DNA of 64,000 bases from Camelus bactrianus (GCF_048773025.1 NC_133544.1:75243001-75307000), one strand, 5' to 3'. Shown: positions 1 through 12,829, counted from the stretch's first letter. Notes: a model not told the origin generated them from the letters alone. Numbers and translations: made by a program.

Positions 1-335
1 TTATCACAAAGTCTTTTCTAAGACCCACCAAAGTCTACAGAGATGAGAAAGTCTTCATTTCCAGACTGAATAGGGGAAGTTCTTGACAAAGGAAGGAGAC
101 AAAACCTAAGTGTGCATTTGGGGAATTGGAAATAATCCCATTTGCCTGAAGTGTTGGAGAATAAGGGGAAGGAGTTTGAATGTCAGCTTTAGAAATATGA
201 CCCCCACCCTTTAGCTCATCTTTCCCACTTGAATGAGCATGGCCCTCTGAGCTGAAGGAAGAATCTGAAAAAGGCCTTGGAGTCAGGCCCATTTGTCCCC
301 ATGATCAGAGGCTGGGCCAAGCCCCTGGGGCTCAC

Positions 336-3300
336 CTGGTAGTAATAGTCGTCCAGGCAGGGGTTCTCACTCTGCAGCTGAACCATCTGCACTTTTACCA
401 CCCAGTCCTTCTCTTTTCGGGTCATGAGGTTAGCATAGGAGTCTGGCTGCTGAGACCAAGGCTTCGTGGCTGAGGGGCTTCAAGCCAGGAGGAGTGTCTC
501 TTTAGACCTACCACCCCTGCCACAGTGAACTCCCCAAGGAGCAGGAAGTCTGGGAAGGTTGGGAGGGACTGCAAAGGGGGCGCCTCATGTGAGAGGCGTA
601 ACTCTGCAGGGCATTGAGGGAGGCATCTGGTCACAAGGGAGAACCTGTCATGCAGAGGGCTCCCCTCAGACAGCTCCTCCTCTAGGCTTTACCTTGGTGG
701 TCGACCAAGCTGCTCCTGCTGCTGCTGCTGCTTCAGGATACGTTGGTGCTGAGGGTGTAGCTGGGTCAGATGACTGGGAAGACTTAGAAAGAAACTTGGG
801 CTGGGTGGGAGGAAGCTCTCAGCGCCCCCACCCTTCCATCCCTTTAGCCTCTGGGAACCTCAGCTGGACATCTAGGGACCCTACCTGCTTATGTGGCTCC
901 CCAGCTTCAGCCACATGAGCATCACCATCCCAGCTCAGCGAGGCTCACAGCCCCTCCATATTGCCCTGGAATTTAGCTGCAGGATATCTGACACAATAGA
1001 AGACCATTTGGCCTGGCTCTCAGGACTTCTGAGCCATAGCCTCAGTTCTGCCATGTCAGCTGAACTCAAAGAGTCTCTGGGCCTCCATATCTTTGTCTGT
1101 GAGGGAGAAGGGATTGGACTCTACCTCACACTTCTCTAAGCATTTTTCTGTGGCAGCTGGTAGAGTAGCTGCCAGGCCTCCTCAGCCACTGCCTCTTGAG
1201 ACTTGTGGAGAAGATCTCAGCCTGTCCTGGACTCTGGGGCGCCCAGCACCCTGAAACAGTACCTGAGCCTAAGGGGCCAGGAGGTGGATGGGCTGCAGAG
1301 GAGAGATGGGTCAGGGGAGGGCAGCCGAGGTCCAAAGTGCCGGGCTGGAGAGCGGACGCTGGGAAAGGCAGGCCGGAAAGGAAGTGGTGCCAGGTAGTCC
1401 GGGGCCTGGGAAAGGAATCTCAGGTCTGAGAGAAGGGCACCTCCACCAGCACAAGCCTGCTTTTGCTGCTGTCTTTCTGCCTCCATGGTCTCACCTGCCT
1501 TTTCCTTCAGGAAACTCCCTCACCATTTTGCCATCTTGGGGGTCCCTCAAGCCAGTTGTGAGGACGCTAGACTGTGGACCCCGTTCCTGTTTCCAACAGG
1601 TCTGTTGCCTCCTATGGAGCAGCTCCTCTGTCCCTGACCTGGTGGGGCCTGTGCTTTTCTCATGGTGTGGTGAGTCAGCTCCTCCCCCCTTTGCTCTCCG
1701 ACAGTCTTGTCTTCAGTACTGAGGCAATGCTTGTGTCCCTTTTCTGACTCATCTGAAGCCCTCCTCAGGGCTGCAATTCCCTTCTCTTCTCCCTGCTGAA
1801 TTTCATGCAATTCCTCTACCCCAGACTATGTGCCCCTCATGCAGTTAATTAAAGGGCAGGTGTTCTTTCTTGCCCTAAGCTCAGTGCAGCTCATCTGCTG
1901 AAATATTCTGTAAGATGCAAGTAGGGCTCTAGTTTGTCCTTTTCACAGGAAGGCCTGTTCCCCCAGCACCACCTCTGTCATTTCCCAAGCTTCCCTGCAT
2001 GGTGTGCATCTCCCCTCTTCCATGCCCACAACTCACTTTGGGTGTTTCATCGCCAGAGCAATGTCAAGGGCATGCTGAACATAATGAAAATAAGGGACTG
2101 GTGACATGCTGCTTCTCAGCATCCAGCCTCATTCTCACAGGATGGAGACTGGAGTGACTCACCTGCCACAGAAACTGCAAGGAGGCAGGTGACATCCCCA
2201 GCACAGCAGGGGCCTTGAATCCAGGGGAGCCAAGAAGACCCTTCTGGAATGGGAGGGAGGAAAACTCAGGCTCAAGTGAGCCCCTGTGGCATCTTCTACA
2301 TTCACCTGTGTTCATGGGGGAAGGGGAACAGCAAGACCAACCATTTCCAAAACCCAGGACAGAGGCAGTCTGGCCCTCCCCCAATTTCAAGGTCAGCAGG
2401 GTCAGGACCCTTCTCCTTCCATGGGAGGGAAGCCAGACTGGCATCTCAGGAGTCAAGCTGAAGCAGGGTCTGAGTAACCCCATTTCTACCTGGAAATCCC
2501 TTGCGTCTCTCCACTGGTTGTGGGAATCTGAGGGAATAAATACTGGGGATGAGCTGCAGAGACACAGCAGCCCAGGGTCAGAGATGGCTCACTTTCATTA
2601 CCAGAAGCAGGGCCAGCATCTATGGCTGATGCACAGCCCCGCTGGGACCTGGATTCAAGGTGAAGGCAGCACTAGAAACACGTGGGAGACAGGAGCAAAG
2701 AGACAAGGAAAGAGAGAGTCTATTCTGGTTCAAGTCTAAAATGGAAAATATTAATCCAGAACCCACCTAGAAAGGGGTGAAGAGGAGAGGGATGTGTAGC
2801 AGGAGTCTGTGAGATGTAGACCGTTCAGGACAACCATCCCCCAACCCACCCCCTGCCCCGGTACCTGGGTGTTATGGACAGCGCTGAGGACAGCCGGATC
2901 CCCGAGATCATTCTCCTCCTGCTCCCCTCCCTCCTCCTCCTCCACGTCTGGGGCTAGGTCTGGATCCAGCTCCTCTCCCCCCTCTCCATTTTCTTCCTCC
3001 TCCTCCAATTGGGAAGCAGACATCAGCTCTTCCTCAAGAGCCAAGGGGTCACAGGACTTGCCTGGGCATTGGTTTAAGTGGGGGCCTGAGGAGGAAGTAG
3101 ACAGGGGCTCTAGAGAGGCTGCTTCTCTGTAGCACTTCTGTTCATAAGGCGTCTCCAGCACCACCTTTGAACACTGTCTCTTGTTCTATGGGTTCAACTC
3201 AGCCTTGCTACCCAAGAGGACCCTTAAGCATCCCCTTCCAGAGCAAACCCAACCTGGCAGGTGTCACTCATCTTCAGTTTCCTCATCCCCTCTTTCATTG

Positions 3301-3729
3301 CCTCATTAGTACTGCAGGCTTCTTCACCTGCTCACCCACTTCTGCAGCCTTTTCTGTGCCTCTTTAATCAACTGAGTTCCAGCTGCCCTGACTCAGGGCA
3401 ATTTAACCCTAGTGTGCCAGGTAGTTTACAAGTATATGTTCATGTAACTCTAACAGCAAACATAGAAGGCTGTATTGATAATTTCTTTCTGAACATGAGG
3501 AATACAGGGCCTGCAAAAGCGATCCCAGTCACCCTCGTCCAGCATGATGTAGCTTGTAAGTAAAAGAGTTTGGGATCAATCCCAATTCTGGACACTCAAA
3601 CCCACGTCCATCCACTGAACCAGAACAGCAAGCCTCTGCCCTCTGGGGCAATTATCCATATACCAGAGCCCGCTTGGTGATACTACCTTGAAGGTGCTTC
3701 ATCCTTGCAGGCTGGTGGACTTGCTCCAT
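336..3729 (-). CDS. PATL2: PATL2, first six coding exons (gene continues off the left edge)
   Basis: PATL2 is a PAT1-family RNA-binding protein, known from oocytes, where it helps control stored maternal mRNA. Exons in transcript order: 3687-3729 (start ATG), 2865-3085, 2163-2243, 1263-1405, 693-782, 336-477. All have AG/GT borders and their phases join without a break, giving 240 codons. The protein starts [14 protein letters not shown] and continues with an acidic stretch (Glu-rich, about residues 30-75), then [26 protein letters not shown], a short poly-Q ([10 protein letters not shown]) and [20 protein letters not shown], all close to human PATL2. The human start (MNCLEGP) is not usable here: the matching ATG at 3069-3067 is out of frame. 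I chose the upstream exon because it has an ATG and a donor in the right phase; an in-frame ATG at 3023-3021 is the alternative. No disabling change was seen. Confidence 0.9.
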
Positions 3730-6324
3730 GGCTGTTTCCTCTGGTGAGAGAGCACTGTCAGCCTCTAGAAGCTTAACCTAGGATAGTGAAGATACCTTGA
3801 GACACTGTCCTCAGTAAGAATGGCCCTGCACCCAAAATAGCCAAGGTCTCCCCCAGCAAGATTGTCAGAGAAGTTTTGGCCCAGATCTCAAGGAGTAGGA
3901 TGCTGGGCTCTCAGAATGCCCCAAACCCCCACCCTCTGACCTCACTAGTCCAGCTCCAGGGAGCTGTCCTGCAGAGGGACAGAAATGAGGGACAAGGCTA
4001 GGAGTTGGAGGGGAAACACTCCCACACAACACCACCAGCCTCCATCTGTGTACAGTGAGGGGGCTCACAGCTGCCTGCTTCCAACACCCACCCCAGAACT
4101 GTGGCTGTCCTTTCTCCTTAGCTTAGTCATGGCAGCCTGGGCCAGTGTGGGCTCGTTGCCCCTGGCTTTAAGAGTCCCAGCCCCTCCCCTGCTCCCCTGT
4201 TAAAGGGCCAGCATCCCCAACCACTGCATCTTGGTAGAAATGTAAGAACATCATCTTATGGTAAAGAAAACCTTTGAAAGGGCAAAAGAAATAAATTGCA
4301 TTTTTAACCATTCATGGTTGTGAATACAGTTTAATGGGATCGATATTTGGGAGTAGATATTTAAAAAGAGGATCCCTGTTTTTCATACACTTAATAGGAA
4401 CTATGTGAGGTTATGTTCTCTTCAACCCTTAAATTTTGCTCAATGACATTGATAGGAAATCCCTGGGTGGGTCCTGTGTTGATTACCTAGCAGCCGAGTT
4501 CTCAGCACTTCAGGCCAGATCTAAGGTCCACCTGGTGATGCTTGACCTTCACTTGGTCCTGTGAGCTTAAGTCTGCTACCCATTCCTCCTGACGAGGGAC
4601 CCCTGTGAATGTAGAAGCCAGACCTTCAAGGTAAAAACACTTTTGCATGAGTTACACAGATAATCCCATCTCTTCTTGGATGCTGTAATGGAAAACTGGT
4701 TCTGATGCTCAGCAGTAAAAGAAAAGGAAAAAAAAAAAAAAACCCCACAAAAAACAGGACTTCAGGACTGCTGGTAGCAACAGCTAAGACCCATCTGAGC
4801 CTCATCAAGCCCCTGAGCGATTCTGGGTTCTGTGCCCACATCCTGTGTTAAGCTGAACCACATGTGACTTTGTAGGACTCGTGAATAAAACTAAAAATGA
4901 AGCTTATGTTTCTACATCAAAAATGCTAGTTAGGGCCCCATCATCATGGTTGTATGGCCTTGATTCTTGGTGCCTCTCAAGAAAAAAATTCTTTTCAAAA
5001 GTTTTGCTGTAGGTCAGAACTACAGGGGTGAGGGAAAAATTTTAAGTAGCTTGAAAGTTACTGAAACTCTTTTCAAATATCTGAATTGGGTTCAGGCCTT
5101 TTTGGTAATGCCATTCAGCTGTTTCTCTCAAAAACTTCCTAATAATTTACCCTGGTATTATTATCAAAGGGCCAAATGATAACTTTCAGTGTTCCAGGGA
5201 TGGTTCACTAGGCTGTTATTGTTATGTTCATTAGGCCACTTGCTGCATACAGATCTTCATTCTGATGAGACCTGCTATACCAATCAGCACCAGAGCGGGT
5301 GGACTAGGGCTCAGTCTGCAAGATCACAGCCCTCACTTGGCTGTTTGCAGTTTCACTTGGGACCTAGAGATGTTTATTCCCCTACCTTTGCCTGAAGTCT
5401 TATATGTCTACTGATCCTTTAGATTTTCTAGCTTTCTGCCATAGTTCATGCTAAATTTAAGCCAAACCTGTTCTAGTCTTGGGGCACAGCAGTGAATGAG
5501 GCAATGTCACCCACAGCTTCTTAGAATTTCCCATAATAGAATAAGTAGTACAGGCAGCTTAACTGGATTGTTGAATCAGATAAAAGATACACTAGAAATG
5601 TTTACATTTGCTGAATAAAACACCTAAGGACTGATTCACTTTCATGGGGAGATTTTTAATCCTTTACTTCAGTTTCTTTTGATGGTTGCAGATCTGTTCT
5701 GGTTTTCAATTTCTTCTTGAAGCTGTTCAATTATATATCTTTCAGGAATTTGTCCATTTCATATAAGTTTTCAAATTTATTGGCATAAAATCATTCATAG
5801 TGTAAGACTATTTTTCAAATCCATGCTGTATCTATACTTTGTCCCTTTTTATTTCTAACCTTATTTATATATTATCCCCTTTCCCCCTTTTTTTCCAGAG
5901 TTTACCTATTAGTCTTTTTAAAACAACATACATAAGTGAGGGTTTCTGCAGGAAATAGATAGTACACTCAAACTGGAGAATTTTACTAAAATTAAATTTA
6001 TTAAGATATAATTTTAATGAAAGGGTATCTATAAATGTATAAAAAGAATGCAGTATGATCATAAGGAATAGTACACCCCCCTTAGACTGTTAATAGTTGG
6101 TTGTAACCACTTTAGGGCAAGAGCAAGAGGATGGAGTGGTACCAGCACCTGGACACAAAGGAGGCTGCCTGGCTGGCAGATAACTTCAGCATCTGAGTCC
6201 TCTGAGCTCCAGTGTAGCAGCCCTCTCCTAACCATTGCCCTTCTCTCTGAGACCTGGCATCTGCTCTCTCCTCCTGTCTCTTGAGGACCAGGTGTAGTAA
6301 AGGCTCCCCATTCTTCCTAAAAAC
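3730..6324. other. Intergenic stretch upstream of PATL2
   Basis: No supported coding exon lies here. The sequence runs from the PATL2 start exon to the left edge of the duplicated B2M block. A GC-richer patch at about 4080-4210 could be part of the PATL2 promoter, but I see no decisive element. An A-run lies near 4728. The stretch 5640-6060 is AT-rich with no frame worth calling. Confidence 0.5.
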
Positions 6325-7685
6325 AAACAAATAACAATGGTGGGGCCAGGAGTATCTTTACTTATACAAGCTCTGTTTTATGCCTAACAATTATTCTTAC
6401 ATTTTCAAGAGAGTTATAGGTAGAGCTGGTAGCAAAACTAGGTAAATAACATCAATCATCATCAATGTTTAACAGGCACACTTGTTAAATATTACAGATC
6501 ACTCACTATGTGCTGGGGACTTCCTGAGGCTCTTTCTGTGCTTTATCTCCTTTCATTAAGCCTGTTTAGAGTGTTCTACTTTCTCTAGTTTAGATGCAGA
6601 CTCCACAACAGGGATTATTAAAAGGTCTAAAAAAATATGTAAAAGAAATCCAGATGACATTTGTTGTGATCTTTGGGGGAAGCACAACCCAACTCCCTAA
6701 CTGCAAACCAGGGTGATTTCCATGATCTCTGCCCTTCTCGCCCCCGTGGTCCGCTTCCTCTTCTTCAGTTTCACTCAGAAAAGATTCCTGGATGGCAGCA
6801 ACTTTTTATGTTATCTCTGGAGTATAGGTTTTCTTAACGAGTCTCTCTAACACTGATAGTCTTAGAGTCTGTAGATTTAACATCTTTGGCTGAGCCCGTG
6901 GCATATGCAACCCAAATTTTCACTAAAATTGCCGAGCCTTTTCCCCCACGTGTCTGAAGCATGAACGACAATGGAATCAAGCCAGTTTGAAACCTACTAC
7001 TAAGCCTTTATTTTCCTGTATTAAAAAATTAACAGGGTAATTCCTACATCCAAAAGTTTATTCACCTATTCACTTACTTGTTCATTCAATCATTAATTCA
7101 GTTTACCGAATACCGTGCCCACCACCATTCTAGGGCGGTAACTCGCAGGGAATGATGTCCCTCAACGGGTATGATCTCTAATGCTCTAAGCAATTACTGC
7201 TTTCATACTCAGAGGTCGTTTCCCCACAAATCAACAAAACAGTGAAAATTACCTAAACAACAGCGGTAAAATACAGTGCAGACTTTCTTGACACAGGGCT
7301 TTCCAAAAAGGAAGTTTTCCCTGAAAGGATTCAGAAAGAAAGTCCTCCTTCACCTTGGACGGTTCTCTGAGCCGTCCTCAGGAGTCCTCGAGTTTCCTGG
7401 ACTATTTTTCTTGACCAAAGAATCCAGAAACCACCGCCTATTCTTGGGTTGTGACTGAATGAAAATCGCAGGCTCCTAACTAGCTGGGGCATGGTCAGCA
7501 AGTTCCTTAGCATTTCTGGTGCTGCCTGGAAAAGCAAGGGTGCGTCCAGACTGAGGTTCTACAATGGGCGGCCCGTGCCCCGAGCTTGGGCGCGCACCCC
7601 AGGTTGGGTGGGGGCCGATGTACAGACAGCGAATTGCCCGGTCCAACCCATGCCTTCATAAAGATCACAAGACTAATCAGAAAAC

Positions 7686-7708
7686 GAAACTGAAAACGGG
7701 GAAGTCCC
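7686..7708 (+). promoter_or_regulatory. B2M copy 1 ISRE and NF-kB site
   Basis: GAAACTGAAA at 7686-7695 is an interferon-stimulated response element core. It is followed at once by GGGGAAGTCCC at 7698-7708, which contains the NF-kB consensus GGGAAGTCCC. The pair has the order and spacing of the human B2M promoter, which responds to interferon and to NF-kB. Both sites are intact here, unlike copy 2. Confidence 0.85.
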
Positions 7709-7731
7709 TTGTCTAACCTGCTCTGGCATCG

Positions 7732-7800
7732 CTCGCTAGGAGACGGGTGACGGCTGCGCGGGCAGGGTTCTGATTGGCGGCGAGAACGCGCAATATAAAT
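7732..7800 (+). promoter_or_regulatory. B2M copy 1 X/Y module and TATA-like box
   Basis: A CRE-like X2 core TGACG lies at 7748-7752, with an X1-like stretch just before it. An inverted CCAAT box (Y box, CTGATTGG) is at 7770-7777 and TATAAAT at 7794-7800. This is the SXY arrangement that RFX, CREB/ATF and NF-Y bind at MHC class I and B2M promoters, through which CIITA and NLRC5 act. The ATG follows 52 bases after the TATA-like box. Confidence 0.8.
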
Positions 7801-7851
7801 GCGAGCGCGGAGCCCGGCGCTCACTCTGCCGCCCGCGCTGCTACAGTAGCG

Positions 7852-10800
7852 ATGGCTCGCGTGGTGCCCTTGGTCCTGCTCGGACTGCTCTCGCTGTCCA
7901 GCCTGGACGCCATCCAGCGTAAGTTTCCCCTCCTCCCTTTCCCTCCAGCCCATCGGGTCCCACCCAACCCATTTGGCACTATTGGCACTAACTCTGTACA
8001 CCTCGGTTCCGCTCCCCGAGGTTTCCTTCCCGGCTTGGTGCACTACCCCCGGGCTTGTCTTGGGATGGGGAAGCGGTTGGCTGGCCGAGGAGTGGGGACG
8101 GGGTGAGAGGCCGGGAGGCCAGCTGCTCTGGGACGGGGGCTGGTGGTTGAAACCTCTGGGAGGCTCGAGCCGGGTGGGTCCAGACAGTTTCCGGGTGTTG
8201 ACACGCTTCAGAGCAACCGAGGTGGGGGAGGGGTTCTCTTCCGCTCCTTCGCGGGACCTTTGGCTCAGGGCACAGCTGGAGCCGAGGGCTTGTAGGCGGG
8301 CCCCAAAGGCGAGGGTTTGGGGGCTGTGAATGCGTGGAGACAACACCTGGGCTTTGGGGGAGGCACTGTCGGGGTAAGTTAGTCCCGAGCAACTCCGCCT
8401 AGTTAGGAGCCTGAGGGCCTCGAGCTTACCCCAGGCTTACGCCAGGTTCTCCTGCCCTCGGTGCTCTCCCCAAACATGGGCCCAAACCACGGCGACGAAT
8501 CCCCACCGGAAATTTGTGGAATGCCTTGAGGTGTCTACAAAGCGCTTCACATCGTTAATTCTCTTGTTCCCATTACATGTCGCTTTTAATAATTATCATA
8601 AGAACTACTCGTTATTGACAGCTCACTGTGTGCGGGGGACGCTCTGCGCTATATGCCATTTAACTGTGAAATGCGTCTAGGTTGTAAACACGATGCCTTA
8701 TTAATAGCGTGTCACAGATGAGGAAACTGAGGCACGAAGAGTTGAAGTAACATAATCACACAGGGGTAAACGGCAGACAATGGAGCCTGACCAGAGTTTG
8801 GAGAGGGTGTGCGCCCTTTGTTGTCTCTAATCTGTGCGTTTTTCAGAACCGCGTCCCTACCTTCTGGGGTGAGATTCTTGGGAGCAAGCTGGGTGGTCAT
8901 GGGCCCCTGTTGCCTTTTCTTCACAGAGGCCTTCCTCTTTGGCTCCTTGCCTGGTTCTTTCCAAGATGAACTGAGTCTCTACTTTCAGTTTTGAATAAGA
9001 GAAAGCTTGTAAAACTAGAGATGAGTAATTAACATGCTTACCCACGCAGTCTGTCGGGGACACCGTGGATCTTGAGCACGTTCTAAATACCCCCGCAATA
9101 TATGGCACCCTCAGATTTTTCTCTCACAAAGCCTCTGTGAAGCAGGTTTGAACATAGAAAAAACGGAATTTAATTTAAAATTTATTTACAAAATAAAGCA
9201 TAATGTAGCATCACTATTACTGGTATTTGATGGTGACTATAAAAGTTTTCCAAAAAATAACAAGCTAGCATTGAAAACTACCTTATTTTGAAAATTTCCG
9301 AAGTAATACATGCCTAGAAGATAGGAAGATACACAAGACCATGTCTGGGAGACATACAAGAATTGCAGATTGCCTTTGAGGGTCTATTTTCTCCTCTTTT
9401 CCCTGTGTGAGTTTTATTTCTGGGCGGGCATAAGTTAATTTTTCAGTTAAGTTACAGAAACTCAAATAACTCCCTTAGTCACAGAACCAGTACCTGGCTG
9501 CAGCCAGATTCAAACCCAGGCATATCTAATGCTCCTTTTGCTCTTGGAAGAGATTACTGTGATATTCTTGCAAAAACTCGCCTGTCCCTCAAAGAGAATT
9601 TCAGGCTGAATGGACCTGTGCTTTAACTCCTGGGGCATTTATGTTTGAATTATCAGAAGTGCAAATGCAAAGAGCTTTCTATATATCTTCATTTTTAAGC
9701 TTATTTTTAAAAAGTAGGGTTCATTGGGATTCTCAGTCCAGTTCTTGGTGGGACTGGTGACTTACCTCTGATGATAGGATGTTTCTAGACAGATACGTAT
9801 GGTCAGAGTGGCCTGGTACTCCTCCTAACCCCACCACCTCCCAGACATGGAGGAGGAGCTGCCCTTTATAACCATGTACCTTGAAGGTGTTTCTATTTAA
9901 AGGTGGATTATACACAAGTCAGTATGTATATTTAGTAGCAGTAACACTTATCTTCACTTTGGAAGAAAAATACAGAAATACAGCTTATAACATTTTCTTT
10001 CCACATCCCTGAGGATGGTCTAGTCATGCATCCCATTTTGGAAGCCACTGTTCTGTAGCATTATGTGTACTCTCAACCTGGCAGATTATGGCAATCATGT
10101 GAGAGCGCTAATTAGAAATAGGAATCCCATTCTCACATGCACTACTCCCCTTGGTCCTAATGGAGAGTAAGTTGTCTCCCATTTGCCACAGTCCTCACTC
10201 TTCCCTCTTATCTTACCCAGCCCAACTACTTCATTTAAGGTATCTGCCATCTTCTGTAGACTTTTCAGTTTTGTGTCTTTGTTTTTGAGCTCATGAAATG
10301 AGGTACACAATCGGATAGGGGTTTGGTGTATAAACTCGGGGCAGGATAAAGAGGCTGTGTTTTGTAGGAACGTACTTTGAATTGACTCTCAGGTCTCTGA
10401 ACAAGGAGGTAATAATAATAGTACCGTACACTTGCAGAGAAATGCTGTGTGCCAGGCACTGCACGAGGTACTTAATACATATTGAGAGGTCTGATGGGTG
10501 TGGATCTAGGCAGGAGCCAAAAATAGAAAGGCGTAAACATAAAAAAAAAATGGATGGGGCTGGAACGGGGTACAGTAATGTGAGTTGTTTGATATGGTTA
10601 TTATGGAAGCTGTGAGAAGTGAGAAATGCAGCTTGACAAGTAGAGTGGAGCCAAATCATGTAAACTCATGTGTGATAAAGAATTCTGTGGGGGCTGAGAA
10701 GCCATGAAAAGTTCTTGAGAGCCTCCAGAGAAAGCTTCTTAAAGATTCAGCACAATGTCCAGTGACAGAAAAAGATCCCACTAGACATCTGCTAGGAAAA

Positions 10801-11854
10801 GCCCAAAGGCATGTGTAGGGAAATTATGTGGGCAAGATACTAAGTCATGGTTTATCCCTCAAAATCGAGGCTGCCTTTTGGAAAAGTGGAAGCTCACTGG
10901 GCCCAATTTGAAATGGAACTGGGAGAAATAGATGATCAGCTTTAAATGCTTGGTGCCCGATCTGGCTTTAGAGCAAGGCAGCCCCAAGTGAAGTACTCTG
11001 CAGTTTCATCTCTCTTTCCCTGACACTCCTCAGGTACTCCGAAGATTCAGGTTTACTCCCGTCACCCAGCGGAGAATGAGAAGCCAAATTTCTTGAACTG
11101 CTATGTGTCTGGGTTCCACCCACCACAGATTGAAATTGATTTGCTGAAGAACGGGCAGAAGATGAAAGCGGAGCAGTCTGACCTGTCTTTCAGCAAGGAC
11201 TGGTCTTTCTATCTCCTGGTCCACACTAACTTCACGCCCAACGCAAGAGATGAGTACAGCTGCCGCGTGAATCACGTGACTCTCCAGGAACCCAAGATAG
11301 TTAAGTGGGGTAAGTGTTCAAGTGCTTTTCTTGGCTGCTGACAGTTGTATCTGAATTACAGCCACAGAATAAAGCTGCTTTGATATAAAAATATCTGCAT
11401 CCTAGGAGGATCAGTGAATGTTAGTAAAGCTCTGATTGGTGGCACCTTCTGAGAGACCTCTGCACAGCATGGTCCTTGAGACAGTGCTTTCCCTGCAGCA
11501 AGAGCAGGGAGCAGAAGCAGCACTTGCACAAATGCACACACCCTCTGAACTGTTCTTCCCTTGTGGCCTCCTTGGGCTTTCCTGACAGCCTCAGGGATAC
11601 TTAGCACCAAGGAGAGTCCCAGGGAGGCACAGGCCTTTGTTAGGGTAGCACTGTCCAATCCTGGACTCCTGTGGAACTCTCTGGCTGGGGGAAGATCTGA
11701 GGCTAGCAGGCAAGGTTAGGTCCTACCGGGTTGTTCTTAACAAGACATTCATGGGCAGGGACGGAGGGCTCTTCTGCTTGCCTTATTTAAAGGTAAAACT
11801 TACTGATTTTCTTCTTCTTTCTCCCTTTTCTTTTTTATAGATCGAGACCAGTAA
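7852..11854 (+). CDS. B2M: Beta-2-microglobulin, copy 1
   Basis: Light chain of MHC class I and of class I-like molecules, secreted or bound at the cell surface. Coding exons are 7852-7918, 11034-11309 and 11841-11854, with standard donors and acceptors; exon 3 runs on to 11868 as UTR. The joined frame is 357 nt, or 118 residues. Residues 1-20 ([20 protein letters not shown]) form the signal peptide. The 98-residue mature chain is a single C1-type Ig domain with Cys25 and Cys79 for the disulfide and the motif [11 protein letters not shown] around Trp59. It ends VKWDRDQ, with Gln where human has Met. It is one residue shorter than human in the loop before QSDLSF. An NFT sequon is present at mature Asn68. 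The protein is identical to that of copy 2. The start ATG is the only one that gives the signal peptide. Confidence 0.97.
8580..8765 (+). repeat. MIR-type SINE in B2M copy 1 intron 1
   Basis: The stretch contains the typical MIR run with CTCACTGTGTGC and GATGAGGAAACTGAGGC. The same insertion is at about 33835-34015 in copy 2, so it predates the duplication. Confidence 0.7.
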
Positions 11855-12489
11855 GCAGCAGCATGGAGGTGGGTTTCTAGCCTTTCTAGCCTTAAGAAAA
11901 TCCTCTTTAATTTCACTATCCTGGGGACTGATACTGACAGCTGTAATATGACCACCCTCATTGTCTGGAGGACATTAATGAGGGTAGCAATTCAGCAGGC
12001 AAAGAAGAAACTCATGGGGTCACATTCCTTCTGTGGAGTGGCATGAGGAAGGTGTGTGGCTCTGACCCTCTAAAGGGAGGACAGAGGAGCTGCAGGTGTG
12101 GCTGACGGGACGGAGGCAGCGGTTACCCATGGCACCTGCAAGAGTTTGCTCTTTTTTCTGCTATTTCTACATTGGGCATCTCTGGGCCTTCAAAAGTGAA
12201 CTGTCCCTTCCTCTGCGTGGCAGTTGCTTTATTATTCAGCCAGAAGAGAGGAGTGACATGGCTCTGTAGACATACCGTTCCTTTGTGTGTGGGCAGTGTA
12301 TTTGCCTCTATAGCTCACAGTCCAATAGAGGAGAGAAATGGAAGCTGATTGTTGTAACTCAGTGTAAACATTCTATGACAGATGTAGCTTGCAAGGAGCT
12401 CTAGCAGCATGAATCAGGGAGGAACTGGACTTCTCTGCATCTTCAGTTGGAGTCCAGAGGCAGAAAATCCAGCTTTTCTGGGAAATTCT
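9801..12489 (+). repeat. Near-identical tract shared with B2M copy 2 (probable gene conversion)
   Basis: This tract matches 35074-37764. Reading both copies I found only three substitutions (10575/35850, 12372/37647, 12479/37754) and one A-run length difference near 10541. It covers the end of intron 1, exon 2, intron 2, exon 3 and the start of intron 3. Identity falls sharply on both sides: the copies differ at many bases before 9801 and are hard to align just after 12489. Confidence 0.85.
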
Positions 12490-12829
12490 TCTGAAATTTC
12501 CTTTACATTCTAGCCTGGAAATTAATTTGAGAAAGCATCAGAGAGTTTGAGTGACCTGCTCAGAGTCACACAGTTACTCTAAGTCATAGAGCCAGGATCT
12601 GAACCTTAATACCAGCGTTCTTTCCTCTAAGGTTGTGGGAGAACCAATGGGATAAGCCACTGGGGTAAATATTTGGAGATGGTCTTTTTAATGGATCTGG
12701 TAAATTGTCTGCAGCTACTTCTTTTACCAACAGTGATACATACAGCACAAGTTAGATAAGTTTGGTGGTGCTATGTGTAATCCAAATAAAATAAATGTAT
12801 TTGCTAATATTCCTTTTTATCCTTTTTAG

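Noticed and set aside
1288-1722. 144-codon plus-strand frame
   Set aside because: It is the shadow of the PATL2 exon at 1263-1405 and its intron.
7507-8346. 279-codon open frame on the minus strand over B2M copy 1 exon 1
   Set aside because: It lies in the GC-rich promoter region, where stop codons are rare. It has no domain features, the matching frame is not kept in copy 2, and it overlaps known promoter elements.
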